Counted from the stretch's first letter, positions 1 to 9,095 are shown. The stretch is 64,000 nt of DNA from Nocardioides sp. (GCF_014360585.1 NZ_JACIXG010000009.1:20648-84647); one strand, 5' to 3'. The notes: a model not told the origin generated them from the sequence alone. Translations and numbers: made by a program.

Positions 1-140
1 CGGCCACCCAGATGTGGGTCGAGTTCACCCGCGGTGACTACGCGAAGTCGGCCGCCATCGGGACGGTCCTGCTCCTGATCGTGGCCATCCTGATCGTGCC
101 CTACCTCGTCTCCACCTACCGTCAGGAGCGTCGCCGATGA
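1..140 (+). CDS. Sugar ABC transporter permease, C-terminal end (partial)
   Basis: The last 45 codons of a gene that begins before the window. They encode one hydrophobic segment (roughly GTVLLLIVAILIVPYLV) followed by a short basic tail. The stop codon overlaps the start of the MalG-type permease by ATGA, the usual arrangement for the MalF-type partner of a two-permease carbohydrate importer. The family call is inferred mostly from this coupling and from the terminal membrane helix. The catalytic-loop (EAA) region lies outside the window, so the assignment cannot be tested here. Confidence 0.7.
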   Translation, partial: ATQMWVEFTRGDYAKSAAIGTVLLLIVAILIVPYLVSTYRQERRR

Positions 141-1006
141 CGACCGAAGCCATCCCGGCCGCTGTCGCCTCCCGGGTCCCCGGACAGCGTTCCCGCGGGG
201 TCGCCCGCACGATCAAGTACATCCTGCTGATCGGCTTCGCGCTGGTCGTCCTGCTCCCGGCGTACGTCCTGTTCGTCACCAGCTTCAAGGGGATCGGCGA
301 CGCCACTCCCACCAACGCCTGGAAGCTCCCCGAGTCCTGGGAGACCGCCGGCTGGGCACGTGCCTGGGAGCAGCTCGGGCCGGCGTTGGGGCGTACGTTC
401 GCGATGGTCATCCCGGCAACGATCATCTCCTCGGTGCTCGGCTCGATGAACGGGTTCGTGCTCTCCAAGTGGCGCTTCCCAGGCGCCGACGTGGTGTTCA
501 CGCTGATCCTGTTCGGGATGTTCATCCCCTACCAGGCCGTGATGGTGCCGCTGGTTCAGCTGATGGGCAACCTCGGCGTCCCCTCGGGCGTCCCGAGCCT
601 GATCGTGCTGCACGTCGTCTACGGTCTGCCGATCACCACGCTGATCTTCCGCAACTACTACGCCGGGGTCCCGGTCGAGCTCATCGAGGCGGCTCGGGTC
701 GACGGCGCCGGCATGCTGCGGACGTACGCCTCGGTCATCCTGCCGATCTCGGCGCCGGCGTTCGTGGTGGCGCTGATGTGGCAGTTCACCTCGGCGTGGA
801 ACGACTACCTGTTCGCGCTCTTCTTCTCCACCTCGCAGAACGGGCCGGTCACGATCGCGCTCAACTTCCTGGCGAGCGGTCAGCTGCAGGACTACTCCGC
901 CAGCATGGCGGGCGCGCTGATCGCGTCCGTCCCGACGCTGATCATCTACATCCTGCTCGGCCGCTACTTCGTCGGCGGGCTGATGGCGGGGTCGGTCAAG
1001 GGATGA
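137..1006 (+). CDS. Carbohydrate ABC transporter permease (MalG family)
   Basis: An inner-membrane permease of a CUT1-type sugar importer, 289 aa, the normal family length. A basic N-terminus leads into a first membrane helix at about residues 27-50, and about six helices follow. The cytoplasmic EAA loop that docks the ATPase begins at E184 (EAARVDGAG) and is well conserved. An AGGAG ribosome site lies just before the ATG, which overlaps the preceding permease gene by ATGA. The substrate cannot be read from the permease. The epimerase immediately downstream suggests a hexose or a derivative. Confidence 0.9.
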   Translation: MTTEAIPAAVASRVPGQRSRGVARTIKYILLIGFALVVLLPAYVLFVTSFKGIGDATPTNAWKLPESWETAGWARAWEQLGPALGRTFAMVIPATIISSVLGSMNGFVLSKWRFPGADVVFTLILFGMFIPYQAVMVPLVQLMGNLGVPSGVPSLIVLHVVYGLPITTLIFRNYYAGVPVELIEAARVDGAGMLRTYASVILPISAPAFVVALMWQFTSAWNDYLFALFFSTSQNGPVTIALNFLASGQLQDYSASMAGALIASVPTLIIYILLGRYFVGGLMAGSVKG

Positions 1007-1013
1007 TCGACCG

Positions 1014-2234
1014 ATGATCGACCCCGCCATCGAGTGCCGCCGGCTGGTCGGGTTCGCCCGGCCGTCGGCGGCCTCGCCCGCCGGCTTCTGGTGGCTGGAC
1101 GAGTCCGGTAGCCCGGACGCGGCCGAGCCAGTGCACACCTGGATCACCGCCCGGATGACCCACGTCTTCGCGCTCGCGCACCTGCGCGGGGACCTGCCGG
1201 GCTCCGAGGCCGGCGAGCTCGCCGCCCACGGCATCCGGGCGCTGTCGGGCGCGCTGCGTGACGACGAGCTCGGCGGTTGGTACGCCTCGGTCGCGACCGA
1301 CGGCGAGCCGATCGGCACCCTCAAGGAGGCTTACGCGCACGCCTTCGTGATCCTGGCGTCGAGCAGCGGGGTCGCGGCCGGTGTGCCCGGGGCGGACGCG
1401 CTGCTCGACGAGGCGCTGGGCGTGATGCAGCAGCACTTCCTCGACGACTCCGGCCGCGTGGTCGACAGTCTCGAGCGCGATCTCGGTTCGGGGGAGGCCT
1501 ACCGCGGAGCCAACTCCAGCATGCACACGGTGGAGGCGTTCCTGGCCGCGGGTGACGTCACCGGCGACGGCGCCTGGCACCAGCGGGCGCTGGCCATCGC
1601 CGAGCACCTGATCCACGGGGTCGCCCGCGCGCACGGCTATGACCTGCCCGAGCACTTCGACCTCTCCTGGTCGCCGCTGCTCGACTACAACGCCGACCGG
1701 CCCGGCGATCCGTTCCGGCCCTACGGCTGCACCCCCGGGCACCTGCTGGAGTGGTCGCGGCTGCTGCTGCACCTGGACGCGACCCTGCCGGACGCTCCGT
1801 CGTGGCTGGTCGAGGACGCCCGGGCGCTGTTCGCCCGTGCCGTCGAGGTCGGCTGGTCCGCGGACGGTGAGACCGGCTTCGTCTACACGACCTCGTGGGA
1901 CGGCACGCCGGTCACCCGGCTGCGGCTGCACTGGGTGGCCGCGGAGGCCCTCGCCGCCGCCGGTGCCTTGCACACCCGCACCGGCGAGACGACCTACGAC
2001 GAGTGGCGACAGCGCTTCGAGGCGTACATCGAGACCCACCTCATCGACCGCGAGCACGGCAGCTGGCATCACGAGCTGGACGAGCACAACCGCCCCTCGC
2101 ACGTGATCTGGCACGGCAAACCGGACGTCTACCACGCCTACCAGGCGCTGCTGCTCGCCCGGATGCCGCTGGCCCCCGTCCTCTCGGTCCAGCTGAGCCA
2201 GCCCCAGCAGCCACCGCGAGACGTCGATTCCTGA
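1014..2234 (+). CDS. AGE-family sugar epimerase/isomerase
   Basis: A 406-aa cytoplasmic enzyme of the N-acylglucosamine 2-epimerase (AGE) superfamily, an (alpha/alpha)6 barrel that interconverts aldoses and ketoses or epimerises at C2. Supporting stretches are HVFALAHLRG near residue 45, ANSSMHTVEAFLAAG near 165 and PGHLLEWSRLLLH near 243, which carry the conserved His/Glu/Arg positions of the fold. It follows the permease gene by only seven bases, so it probably acts on the imported sugar. Mannose isomerase, cellobiose epimerase and sulfoquinovose isomerase all share this fold. I cannot choose among them. Confidence 0.85.
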   Translation: MIDPAIECRRLVGFARPSAASPAGFWWLDESGSPDAAEPVHTWITARMTHVFALAHLRGDLPGSEAGELAAHGIRALSGALRDDELGGWYASVATDGEPIGTLKEAYAHAFVILASSSGVAAGVPGADALLDEALGVMQQHFLDDSGRVVDSLERDLGSGEAYRGANSSMHTVEAFLAAGDVTGDGAWHQRALAIAEHLIHGVARAHGYDLPEHFDLSWSPLLDYNADRPGDPFRPYGCTPGHLLEWSRLLLHLDATLPDAPSWLVEDARALFARAVEVGWSADGETGFVYTTSWDGTPVTRLRLHWVAAEALAAAGALHTRTGETTYDEWRQRFEAYIETHLIDREHGSWHHELDEHNRPSHVIWHGKPDVYHAYQALLLARMPLAPVLSVQLSQPQQPPRDVDS

Positions 2235-2288
2235 CCTCCGGTGTCCCTTTTGTTGTTCGGGGCAACTTTCTGCGGCACACTCCGTGGC

Positions 2289-2780
2289 GTGGAGGGCAAC
2301 TGGCTGTCGCCGGAGGAGCGGGCGGCGTGGCTCCGCCTGATCGGCGTCCTCGAGCTGCTCCCGGGTGCGCTCGACTCCCAGCTGCGCCGCGACGCCGGTC
2401 TGACCCACTTCGACTACGGCGTCCTGGCCATGCTCTCCGATGCGCCGGACCGGACCCTGCGGATGACGGAGCTGGCGGGCTTCACCAACGCGACGCTGCC
2501 GAGGCTCTCCAACGTGGTCAAGCGCTTGGCGGACCGTGGCCTCATCGAGCGGCTCACCTGTCCTGGTGACCGTCGGGCGACCAACGTACGTCTCACCGAG
2601 AGCGGCCACGAGAAGATGGTCGCCTCGGCGCCAGGTCACGTGGACGCCGTGCGCGAGTACGTCTTCGACTCGCTGAGCCCCGACCAGGTGAGCCAGCTGG
2701 CCGAGATCGCCGGGATCATGCTCGAGCGTCTCGACCCGACCGGCGCGAAGAGGCCGCCCATCGACCCGAAGGCGTGCTGA
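2289..2780 (+). CDS. MarR-family transcriptional regulator
   Basis: A winged-helix regulator of about 163 aa. The core reads LTHFDYGVLAMLSDAPDRTLRMTEL, then a recognition helix with NATLPRLSNVVKRLADRGLIER, then the beta-wing CPGDRRATNVRLTESG, which is a textbook MarR pattern. I start it at the GTG at 2289 (VEGNWLSPEERAAW). An upstream in-frame GTG at 2241 would add a non-conserved hydrophobic stretch, and neither start has a strong ribosome site. It begins 55 nt after the epimerase gene and may be transcribed separately. MarR proteins commonly repress neighbouring transport or detoxification genes, but no operator is obvious. Confidence 0.85.
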   Translation: MEGNWLSPEERAAWLRLIGVLELLPGALDSQLRRDAGLTHFDYGVLAMLSDAPDRTLRMTELAGFTNATLPRLSNVVKRLADRGLIERLTCPGDRRATNVRLTESGHEKMVASAPGHVDAVREYVFDSLSPDQVSQLAEIAGIMLERLDPTGAKRPPIDPKAC

Positions 2781-2783
2781 GGC

Positions 2784-3524
2784 ATGCGGTTCGACGATCG
2801 GTACATCGCTCGGGTCACCCTCGACCCAAGCCATGACACCGGTCGGTACCCCTTCACCCTGCCCGCGGTCCGCGAGCTGGCCCGCGGAGAAGGGATCGAC
2901 TTCGACGAACGGGTGACGTTCCTCGTCGGCGACAACGGGACCGGGAAGTCCACGATCATCGAGGCGATCGCGGTCGCGTCCGGGTTCAACGCCGAGGGCG
3001 GTTCCATCTCGTTCCGGTTCGCCACCCGTGCGACCGAGTCGTCTCTTGGGGACTACATCGTGATCCAGCGTGGACTGAAGCGGCCGCGCAACGGCTACTT
3101 CCTGCGGGCGGAGTCGTTCTACAACGTCGCCACCGAGATCGAGCGCCTCGGCTTGGCCACGGCGGATGCCTACGGCGGGGTCTCCCTGCACGAGCGCTCC
3201 CACGGGGAGTCGTTCCTCGATCTGGTGATGCACCGGTTCAAGCCCGGCGGCCTCTACATCCTCGACGAGCCCGAGGCCGCACTCTCGGTGAAGGGCTGTC
3301 TGGCTCTGGTCGCGCGCATCGTCGAGCTCGCCGACGAGCGATCCCAGTTCATCATCGCCACCCACTCTCCGGTCCTGCTCTCGGTGCCCGGCGCGAGGAT
3401 TTTGCAGTTCGACGACGAGGGACGCATCGAGCAGGTCGCCTACGACGACGCCGAACCGGTCACCCTGACCCGACGGTTCCTGGCGGACCCGGCGAGATAT
3501 CTGCGGTACGTCCTGGAGGACTGA
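2784..3524 (+). CDS. Small AAA/ABC-type ATPase (RecF/SMC-like)
   Basis: A 246-aa soluble ATPase. The Walker A loop GDNGTGKST is at residues 49-57, the Walker B LYILDEPEAAL starts at residue 157, and a switch histidine sits in IIATHSPVLL near 195. The region between them is too short for a coiled coil, which separates it from true SMC or RecF proteins and matches the stand-alone AAA_23/predicted ATP-binding family. It starts three bases after the MarR stop, so the two are probably cotranscribed. The biological role is unknown. Related proteins are often annotated only as ATP-binding protein. Confidence 0.8.
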   Translation: MRFDDRYIARVTLDPSHDTGRYPFTLPAVRELARGEGIDFDERVTFLVGDNGTGKSTIIEAIAVASGFNAEGGSISFRFATRATESSLGDYIVIQRGLKRPRNGYFLRAESFYNVATEIERLGLATADAYGGVSLHERSHGESFLDLVMHRFKPGGLYILDEPEAALSVKGCLALVARIVELADERSQFIIATHSPVLLSVPGARILQFDDEGRIEQVAYDDAEPVTLTRRFLADPARYLRYVLED

Positions 3525-3548
3525 GCCTCTCGCGGGCCGCGTGCTCCG

Positions 3549-4145
3549 CTATCCCTCGTGTCCGGTGACGGCGGCGCGGGTGTGCTCGAGGGCGTGGTCG
3601 CGCAGGGCGGTGCCGCCGCCGGTGACGATGCCGATGCTGAAGCCGTCCCACATCGCCCGCAGGCGCTCGGAGAGGGCCTCTCGGCCAGGCACCTGGGGGA
3701 GAGCTGCAGCGAAGAGCCGGACCAGGTCGGCGTGCCAATCGTCGTCCATCGCGCGCTGCGCGGCGGCGAGCTCGGCGTCGTACGGCGCGCGGGCCCACAG
3801 CTCGAGCCACAGGAGCCAGCGGGGGTCACGCTCGTCGAGGGCGAGGTAGACGTCGGTGAAGGAGAGCAGCGCGTCGACGCCTCCGGCTCCGTCCTGCTCG
3901 ACCTTCTCCAGGATGGGTGCCCGCTGCGCGGCGTACTCGCTCTCGCTCCATCGCAGGGTCTCGAGGAGCAGGCCGTTGCGGGTGCCGAAGTAGTAGAGGA
4001 GGTGGCCGCCGCTGGTGCCGAGCCGAGCGGCGAGGGACGCCATCGTGACCTTGGCGAGCCCCTCCTCCGCCACCATCTCCAGGGTGGCCGCGAGCACCTG
4101 CTCCCGCGGTCGTTCCAGGCGTCGGTTGGAGCGTGTGCGTGTCAC
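3549..4145 (-). CDS. TetR-family regulator of the polyamine locus (putative)
   Basis: A 198-aa TetR repressor. The N-terminal helix-turn-helix spans roughly residues 33-54 (KVTMASLAARLGTSGGHLLYYF), followed by an all-helical ligand domain and a C-terminal TetR_C_6-like segment. It starts with GTG and is divergently oriented to the APC permease. The 145-bp gap between them holds two copies of a TTGnACnnCGTTCAAA site, so it most likely represses the permease and itself. Family knowledge says such repressors are released by a small effector. A polyamine or amine is a reasonable guess from the genes across the gap. Confidence 0.85.
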   Translation of the reverse strand: MTRTRSNRRLERPREQVLAATLEMVAEEGLAKVTMASLAARLGTSGGHLLYYFGTRNGLLLETLRWSESEYAAQRAPILEKVEQDGAGGVDALLSFTDVYLALDERDPRWLLWLELWARAPYDAELAAAQRAMDDDWHADLVRLFAAALPQVPGREALSERLRAMWDGFSIGIVTGGGTALRDHALEHTRAAVTGHEG

Positions 4146-4222
4146 TTCACCAGTGTCCCCTCGTGCTCGCTTCGCAAGATCTTTGGTCGGCCCTCTTGAC
4201 TCTAGCGGTGATCTGGGTCACT

Positions 4223-4257
4223 TTGAACACCGTTCAAAGTTTTGTACGGCGTTCAAA
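4223..4257. promoter_or_regulatory. Tandem operator sites for the divergent TetR gene
   Basis: Two copies of a 16-bp site 19 bp apart: TTGAACACCGTTCAAA at 4223-4238 and TTGTACGGCGTTCAAA at 4242-4257, identical at 13 of 16 positions. The first extends to a perfect 8-bp inverted repeat, CTTTGAAC-ACC-GTTCAAAG, at 4221-4239. They lie 33-68 bp before the permease start and 77-112 bp before the TetR start, as expected for an autoregulated divergent promoter. Assignment to this TetR is by position only. Confidence 0.65.
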
Positions 4258-4290
4258 ACTCGCTGTACCCTCATTCCCAAGGAGACCGCG

Positions 4291-5679
4291 ATGATCGAAT
4301 CCATGCAGGTGACGCCGGACGAGGTGACGCCGGCGCCTGATCGGCGCAAGCTCGCGCGAGTGCTCGGGCCTGGCGCGGCGATCCTGCTGGTGCTGTCGTG
4401 CATCACGCCCGCATCGAGCCTGTTCATCATCGTCCCGGAGCTGTTCGCGATGCAGGGGAGCGGTGCGGTGCTGGCGGTCGTGGCCGGCTTCGCGGTCTCG
4501 GTCGCGATCGCCGCCTGCTACGCCGAGCTGGGCACCCGCACCGCCAGCTCGGGCGGGGAGTACGCGATGGTCACCCAGACCCTCGGCAAGTCGATGGGTT
4601 GGCTGACCTTCTCCCTGGCCGGGGTGCTGCTCTGGCTCATCCCGCCGATCTTCGCCCTCGGCACCGCCGACTACCTGGCCGACCTCGTGGAGCTGCCGAG
4701 GGCCGCTACCGGAGCGATCGTGATGCTCCTCTCGACGGCCACGGCGATCCTCAACATCAAGGCCAACGCGGTCGTCACCGGCACCTTCCTCGCGCTCGAG
4801 ATGATCGCCGCCGTGGTCGTCACCGTCCTCGGGCTCGGCCACATCCAGCGCGGCCCCGGCGAGCTGGTCTCCCCGCACGTCATCGGTGAGACCGGCCTGG
4901 AGCCGTTCACGCTGGCGATCCTCATCTCCGGCCTCGCCGTGAGCACCTTCCTGGTCAGCGGGTTCGGCACCACCGTCTACCTGTCCGAGGAGATCGTCGA
5001 CCCGCGTCGCAACGTCGCCCGCGTGATCTTCTGGACCCTCGGCCTGGGCGGCCTCGTCATCCTCGTCCCGACCGTGACCACGGTCCTAGCGGTCGACGAC
5101 CTCAGCGACCTCGCCTCCGGCAACTTCTCCCAGTGGGTGGCCGCGTGGGGTGGCGATCGAGTCGCCGTCGCCGTGAACGTCGCCATCGCCATCGCGATCC
5201 TCAACGCCGTCATCGTGATGGTGCTGCAGAACGCCCGGGTCGTCTACGCCTCCGCACGCGACCGCTCCTGGCCGACCCCGGTCAACGGCGTCCTCACCAA
5301 GCTGCACCCCCGCTACGCCACCCCGTGGCTGGCCACCCTCGTGATCGGCATCCCCGGTGCCATCCTCGCCGGCGCCGTCGAGATCGAGGCGCTGCTGGGG
5401 GTGACCTCGGTGGTCATCTCCACGATGTACGTCGTCGTCGCGATCGCCGCGCTCCGCGCCCGCCGTCAGGGGCCCGCCGCTTTGGGCTGGCGGATGCCGC
5501 TGTGGCCGCTGCCGCCGCTGATCGTCATCGGCGCGATCGGCTACGCGCTGGCCGGCTCCGCACGTCTGGACATCCTGATCACGGCCGGTGTCGTGGTCGC
5601 CGCCCTCACCTACTACCACCTCTTCCTCGCCCGCCGGGCCGGCGAGCGGTTCCTCGTCGTCGAACCGACCGAGGATTGA
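4291..5679 (+). CDS. APC-family amino acid/polyamine permease
   Basis: A 462-aa inner-membrane permease of the amino acid-polyamine-organocation superfamily with about 12 hydrophobic segments. The first helix is LGPGAAILLVLSCITPASS, which carries the small-residue substrate loop of the family, and TYRxxSSGGEYAMV-like family motifs appear as TRTASSGGEYAMV near residue 82. The start at the ATG at 4291 is fixed by AAGGAG at 4279-4284. The frame is open further upstream, but that part covers the operator region and is not conserved. The downstream ureohydrolase and amine oxidase suggest import of agmatine, putrescine or a related amine. Confidence 0.88.
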   Translation: MIESMQVTPDEVTPAPDRRKLARVLGPGAAILLVLSCITPASSLFIIVPELFAMQGSGAVLAVVAGFAVSVAIAACYAELGTRTASSGGEYAMVTQTLGKSMGWLTFSLAGVLLWLIPPIFALGTADYLADLVELPRAATGAIVMLLSTATAILNIKANAVVTGTFLALEMIAAVVVTVLGLGHIQRGPGELVSPHVIGETGLEPFTLAILISGLAVSTFLVSGFGTTVYLSEEIVDPRRNVARVIFWTLGLGGLVILVPTVTTVLAVDDLSDLASGNFSQWVAAWGGDRVAVAVNVAIAIAILNAVIVMVLQNARVVYASARDRSWPTPVNGVLTKLHPRYATPWLATLVIGIPGAILAGAVEIEALLGVTSVVISTMYVVVAIAALRARRQGPAALGWRMPLWPLPPLIVIGAIGYALAGSARLDILITAGVVVAALTYYHLFLARRAGERFLVVEPTED

Positions 5680-5734
5680 GCCCTGAACGGGCGCAACTGT
5701 CCACCACGAGAATCGAACAAGAGAGAAGAACGAC

Positions 5735-6787
5735 ATGGCTCGCTACGGAACCCAGTTCGGCCCCGACATCACCTTCCTGGGTGTCGACCGGTGTGACTGG
5801 GCCGACCCCGCGACGTACGAGGGTGCCGATGTGGTCATCCTCGGCGCCCCCTTCGACGGAGGTACCTCGCACCGGTCGGGCACCCGGTTCGGCCCGCAGT
5901 TCATCCGGCAGACCTGCTATCTGCCCCACGACGGGTCGCGGCCCTCGCTCGCGATGCGCGTCGACGCGCTGCGGGACCTGAAGGTGCTCGACGCGGGCGA
6001 CGTCGAGATGTACTCCGGCGACGCGGAGCGCTCGGTGCGCGACCTCCAGGATGCGGTCCACGCCGTGACGAGCAACGGTGCCATCCCGCTGGTGCTGGGC
6101 GGCGATCACACGATCGCCTGGCCCGACGCCGCCGGTGTCGCCCAGCATCTCGGCCAGGGACGCGTGTCGATGATCCACTTCGACGCCCACGCCGACACCG
6201 GCGACATCGAGTTCGGCTCGCTCATCGGGCACGGCCAGCCGATGCGCCGGCTCATCGAGTCGGGTGCGCTGCGCGGCGACCGGTTCCTGCAGATGGGGCT
6301 GCGCGGCTACTGGCCCGAGCCCGAGACGCTCGACTGGATGGCCGAGCAGGGCATGCGGTCCTACGAGATGACCGAGATCGTGCACCGCGGGCTGGAGGAG
6401 TGCCTCAGCGAGGCCTTCACGATCGCGACCGACGAGTGCGACGGCGTCTTCCTCTCGGTCGACATCGACGTCTGCGACCCCGGGCACGCGCCCGGCACCG
6501 GCACTCCGGAGCCCGGCGGCCTGACCTCCCGCCAGCTGCTCGATGCGGTCCGTCGGATCGCCTACGAGCTGCCGGTGGTCGGGATCGACGTCGTCGAGGT
6601 CTCCCCGCCCTACGACCACGCCGACATCACCTCGTTCCTCGCCAACCGGGTCGTTCTCGAGGCGCTCTCGGGCATCGCCCGCCGCAGGCGCGACCAGGCC
6701 GACGGGACCCGCTGGGACCCGAGCCTTCCGCTGCTGGCCCAGCGTCCGGACCAGCGCCCCACCGACACTGACAAACAGGAGAACTGA
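5735..6787 (+). CDS. speB: Agmatinase-type ureohydrolase
   Basis: A 350-aa dinuclear-manganese ureohydrolase that releases urea from a guanidino substrate. All metal motifs are present: GGDHT at 122-126, DAHAD at 150-154 (preceded by HF), and SVDIDVCDP ending at 249. The family includes agmatinase, guanidinobutyrase and proclavaminate amidinohydrolase. Context favours agmatine to putrescine, because a flavin amine oxidase follows two bases after the stop codon. Guanidinobutyrate to GABA is an equally coherent alternative, given the GABA transaminase downstream. Cytoplasmic. Confidence 0.85.
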   Translation: MARYGTQFGPDITFLGVDRCDWADPATYEGADVVILGAPFDGGTSHRSGTRFGPQFIRQTCYLPHDGSRPSLAMRVDALRDLKVLDAGDVEMYSGDAERSVRDLQDAVHAVTSNGAIPLVLGGDHTIAWPDAAGVAQHLGQGRVSMIHFDAHADTGDIEFGSLIGHGQPMRRLIESGALRGDRFLQMGLRGYWPEPETLDWMAEQGMRSYEMTEIVHRGLEECLSEAFTIATDECDGVFLSVDIDVCDPGHAPGTGTPEPGGLTSRQLLDAVRRIAYELPVVGIDVVEVSPPYDHADITSFLANRVVLEALSGIARRRRDQADGTRWDPSLPLLAQRPDQRPTDTDKQEN

Positions 6788-6788
6788 C

Positions 6789-8234
6789 ATGACCACCCAC
6801 GACGTGATCGTGGTCGGCGCCGGGGTGACCGGCCTGACTGCGGCCTGGCGACTCGCCCAGGCCGGCAAGGACGTGCTCGTCCTCGAGGCGCGCGACCGAG
6901 TCGGCGGCCGGCTGCGCACCGAGGCGCACGGCACACCCGGGGTGGAGGCCGACTTCGAGGTCGGCGGCCAGTGGGTCTCGCCGGACCAGGACGCCCTGCT
7001 CGGGATCCTCGACGAGCTCAGGCTGCCGACCTACCCGCGGTTCCGCGACGGTGAGTCGCTCTACGTCGACAAGGCGGGAGTCACGCATCGCTTCGGTGAC
7101 GAGCTGCCGGTCGAGGAGTCCACCCTGGCGGCGATCGCGCAGCTGACCAAGGCGCTCGATGCGCTGGCCGCGGGCATGGACCCGGCCCGGCCGTGGGACC
7201 TCGAGGACGCCGCCCACCTCGACAGCGTCTCGTTCCGGGCCTGGCTCGAGGAGCGGTGCGAGGACCCGGTGGCCGTCGACAACGTCGCGCTCTACATCGG
7301 GCCGGCGATGCTGACCAAGCCCGCCCACTCCTTCTCCGTGCTCCAGGCCGTGCAGATGGCCGCCAGCGCGGGGTCGTTCAGCAACCTCGTCGACGCCGAC
7401 GTGATCCTCGACCGCCGGGTCGTCGGCGGTCTGCAGCGGGTGCCGCTGACGCTGGCCGAACGGCTGGGGGACCGGGTCCGGCTCGGCCAGGACGTGACCC
7501 TGGTCGAGTGGGACGAGGACGGTGCCGTGGTCCACATCGGCGCCGAGATCCACGCCGCGCGCCGCCTGGTCCTCGCCGTGCCGCCGACCCTGGTCAAGCG
7601 GATCCGGTTCAGCCCCGAGCTTCCGGCCGAGCACCGGATGGCCCGCGAGCACCAGTCGTTCGGGCTGGTCATCAAGGTGCAGGCGCAGTACGAGACGCCG
7701 TTCTGGCGCGCCGACGGCCTCAGCGGCACCGGCTTCGCTCCCTGGCAGCTGGTCCACGAGGTCTACGACAACACCCCCGAGGGCGAGCAGCGCGGGACGC
7801 TGGTCGGCTTCGTCTCCGACAAGCGCGCGGACGCCGCCGGCCGGCTCCCCGACGAGGAGCGGCGCCGGCAGGTGCTCGCGTCGCTGGCGACGTACTTCGG
7901 GGACGCGGCGCTCGAGCCGCTCACCTACGTCGAGAGCGACTGGCACCACCAGGAGCTCACCGGCGGGGCGTACGGGACCAGCTTCGACCTCGGCGGGCTG
8001 ACCAGGTGGGGCGCGGTGCTGCGCGAGCCGCTCGGCCCGATCGAGTTCGGCAGCAGCGACGTCGCCGGTCACGGCTTCCAGCACGTCGACGGCGCCGTCC
8101 GGGTGGGCGAGGAGATCGCCCGGACCATCCTCGACGGCGGGCTGAGGCCGCTGGGCGCCACGAGGTCAGCGGGCGGCGACCTCCGCGCCGTAGCGCTCGA
8201 CACAGAACGCCGAGAGCCGGTCGGCCAGCGCTGA
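6789..8234 (+). CDS. Flavin monoamine oxidase (putrescine oxidase-like)
   Basis: A 481-aa FAD amine oxidase. The Rossmann loop GAGVTG is at residues 10-15, with LEARDRVGGRLRT just after it (FAD ribose binding and arginine) and the C-terminal FAD segment HVDGAVRVGEEIARTIL. No secretion signal is seen. The ATG at 6789 lies one base past the ureohydrolase stop. Actinobacterial putrescine oxidases belong to this family and would yield 4-aminobutanal, which feeds the GABA branch encoded on the far side of the LysR gene. The last 69 bases overlap the convergent LysR gene, so the final 20 or so residues are an unusual tail. Confidence 0.87.
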   Translation: MTTHDVIVVGAGVTGLTAAWRLAQAGKDVLVLEARDRVGGRLRTEAHGTPGVEADFEVGGQWVSPDQDALLGILDELRLPTYPRFRDGESLYVDKAGVTHRFGDELPVEESTLAAIAQLTKALDALAAGMDPARPWDLEDAAHLDSVSFRAWLEERCEDPVAVDNVALYIGPAMLTKPAHSFSVLQAVQMAASAGSFSNLVDADVILDRRVVGGLQRVPLTLAERLGDRVRLGQDVTLVEWDEDGAVVHIGAEIHAARRLVLAVPPTLVKRIRFSPELPAEHRMAREHQSFGLVIKVQAQYETPFWRADGLSGTGFAPWQLVHEVYDNTPEGEQRGTLVGFVSDKRADAAGRLPDEERRRQVLASLATYFGDAALEPLTYVESDWHHQELTGGAYGTSFDLGGLTRWGAVLREPLGPIEFGSSDVAGHGFQHVDGAVRVGEEIARTILDGGLRPLGATRSAGGDLRAVALDTERREPVGQR

Positions 8235-9056
8235 GAGGGCGCCGGCGGCGTGGTGGTGCGGGTCCCATGCCGCGTACAGCCTGATCCGCACCCGACCGGC
8301 CGGCGCCTCGATGTGCAGCGGCACCAGACCGAAGCGCGGGTCGTCGGAGACGATCGCGACGCCGCGGCCCGAGGCCGCGAGCGCCTGGGCGACCTGGGCG
8401 TTGGACACCTCGAGGACGTCGCCGTAGCCCACGGCGGCGTCCTCGACCGCTGCGTCCAGGAGCGGCCGGGGCCGCAGGTCCTCGGTGAGCAGGACGAGCG
8501 GCCGGGTGACCAGGTCGCGTACGTCCACGGACCCCCGCCCCGCCCACGGGTCGTCGGGGCGGACATAGGCCCACACCGGCAGCACGGCGAGGGCGCGCGA
8601 GGTCAGCGAACGGCCCGGGGGCCGGGTGACGATCGCCAGGTCGGCGCCGGCGCGGACCGCGGCGACCGCGCCGCGCGGATCGAGCTCGCGGACCATCGCG
8701 ACCGGGTCGTCCGGCCCGAGCGTCGCCAGGAACGGCGCGAGCACGTCGGTGAGCGTCGTGGACGGCACGGCGAGGTGCAGCTCGTCGAGCCGGCCGGAGG
8801 CGAGCAGGCCGACGGCGCGCTCGAGGTCGTCGGCGTGCGCGAGCAGGTCGCGGGCGCGGGGGAGGAGGTCCATCGCCGTCCGGGTGAGCCGCAGGCGCCG
8901 CCCCTCCCGGGCGAACAGCGGCACGCCCAGGTTCGCCTCGAGCTGTCGCAGCTGCCGCGACAGCACCGGCTGGGTCACGTGCAGCAGCTCCGCGGCGCGG
9001 GTCGCGGAGCCCGCGTCGGCGGTGGCGACGAAGTAGCGCAGCAGCCGCAGATCCAT
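8166..9056 (-). CDS. LysR-family transcriptional regulator
   Basis: A 296-aa LysR regulator. The winged helix-turn-helix lies within the first 60 residues (MDLRLLRYFVATADAGSATR, then AAELLHVTQPVLSRQLRQLE), followed by an effector-binding domain. I start at MDLRLL (9056). An ATG two codons upstream at 9062 is also possible. It is divergent to the GABA transaminase gene with only about 70 bp between starts, the classic layout for a LysR activator of the neighbouring operon. Its 3' end runs 69 bases into the end of the amine oxidase gene. Confidence 0.88.
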   Translation of the reverse strand: MDLRLLRYFVATADAGSATRAAELLHVTQPVLSRQLRQLEANLGVPLFAREGRRLRLTRTAMDLLPRARDLLAHADDLERAVGLLASGRLDELHLAVPSTTLTDVLAPFLATLGPDDPVAMVRELDPRGAVAAVRAGADLAIVTRPPGRSLTSRALAVLPVWAYVRPDDPWAGRGSVDVRDLVTRPLVLLTEDLRPRPLLDAAVEDAAVGYGDVLEVSNAQVAQALAASGRGVAIVSDDPRFGLVPLHIEAPAGRVRIRLYAAWDPHHHAAGALSALADRLSAFCVERYGAEVAAR

Positions 9057-9095
9057 GCTCATGAGGCATGATCTTAGTAGCCAAAAGGTCTTGGA

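Noticed and set aside
996..3365. A 789-codon open frame on the - strand
   Set aside because: It lies opposite the epimerase, MarR and ATPase genes, is rich in Arg/Gly/Asp/His shadow composition and shows no domain. High G+C removes stops from antisense frames.
5606..6934. A 442-codon frame on the - strand opposite the ureohydrolase
   Set aside because: The opposite strand carries complete metal-site motifs of a known enzyme; this frame has none and lacks a ribosome site.
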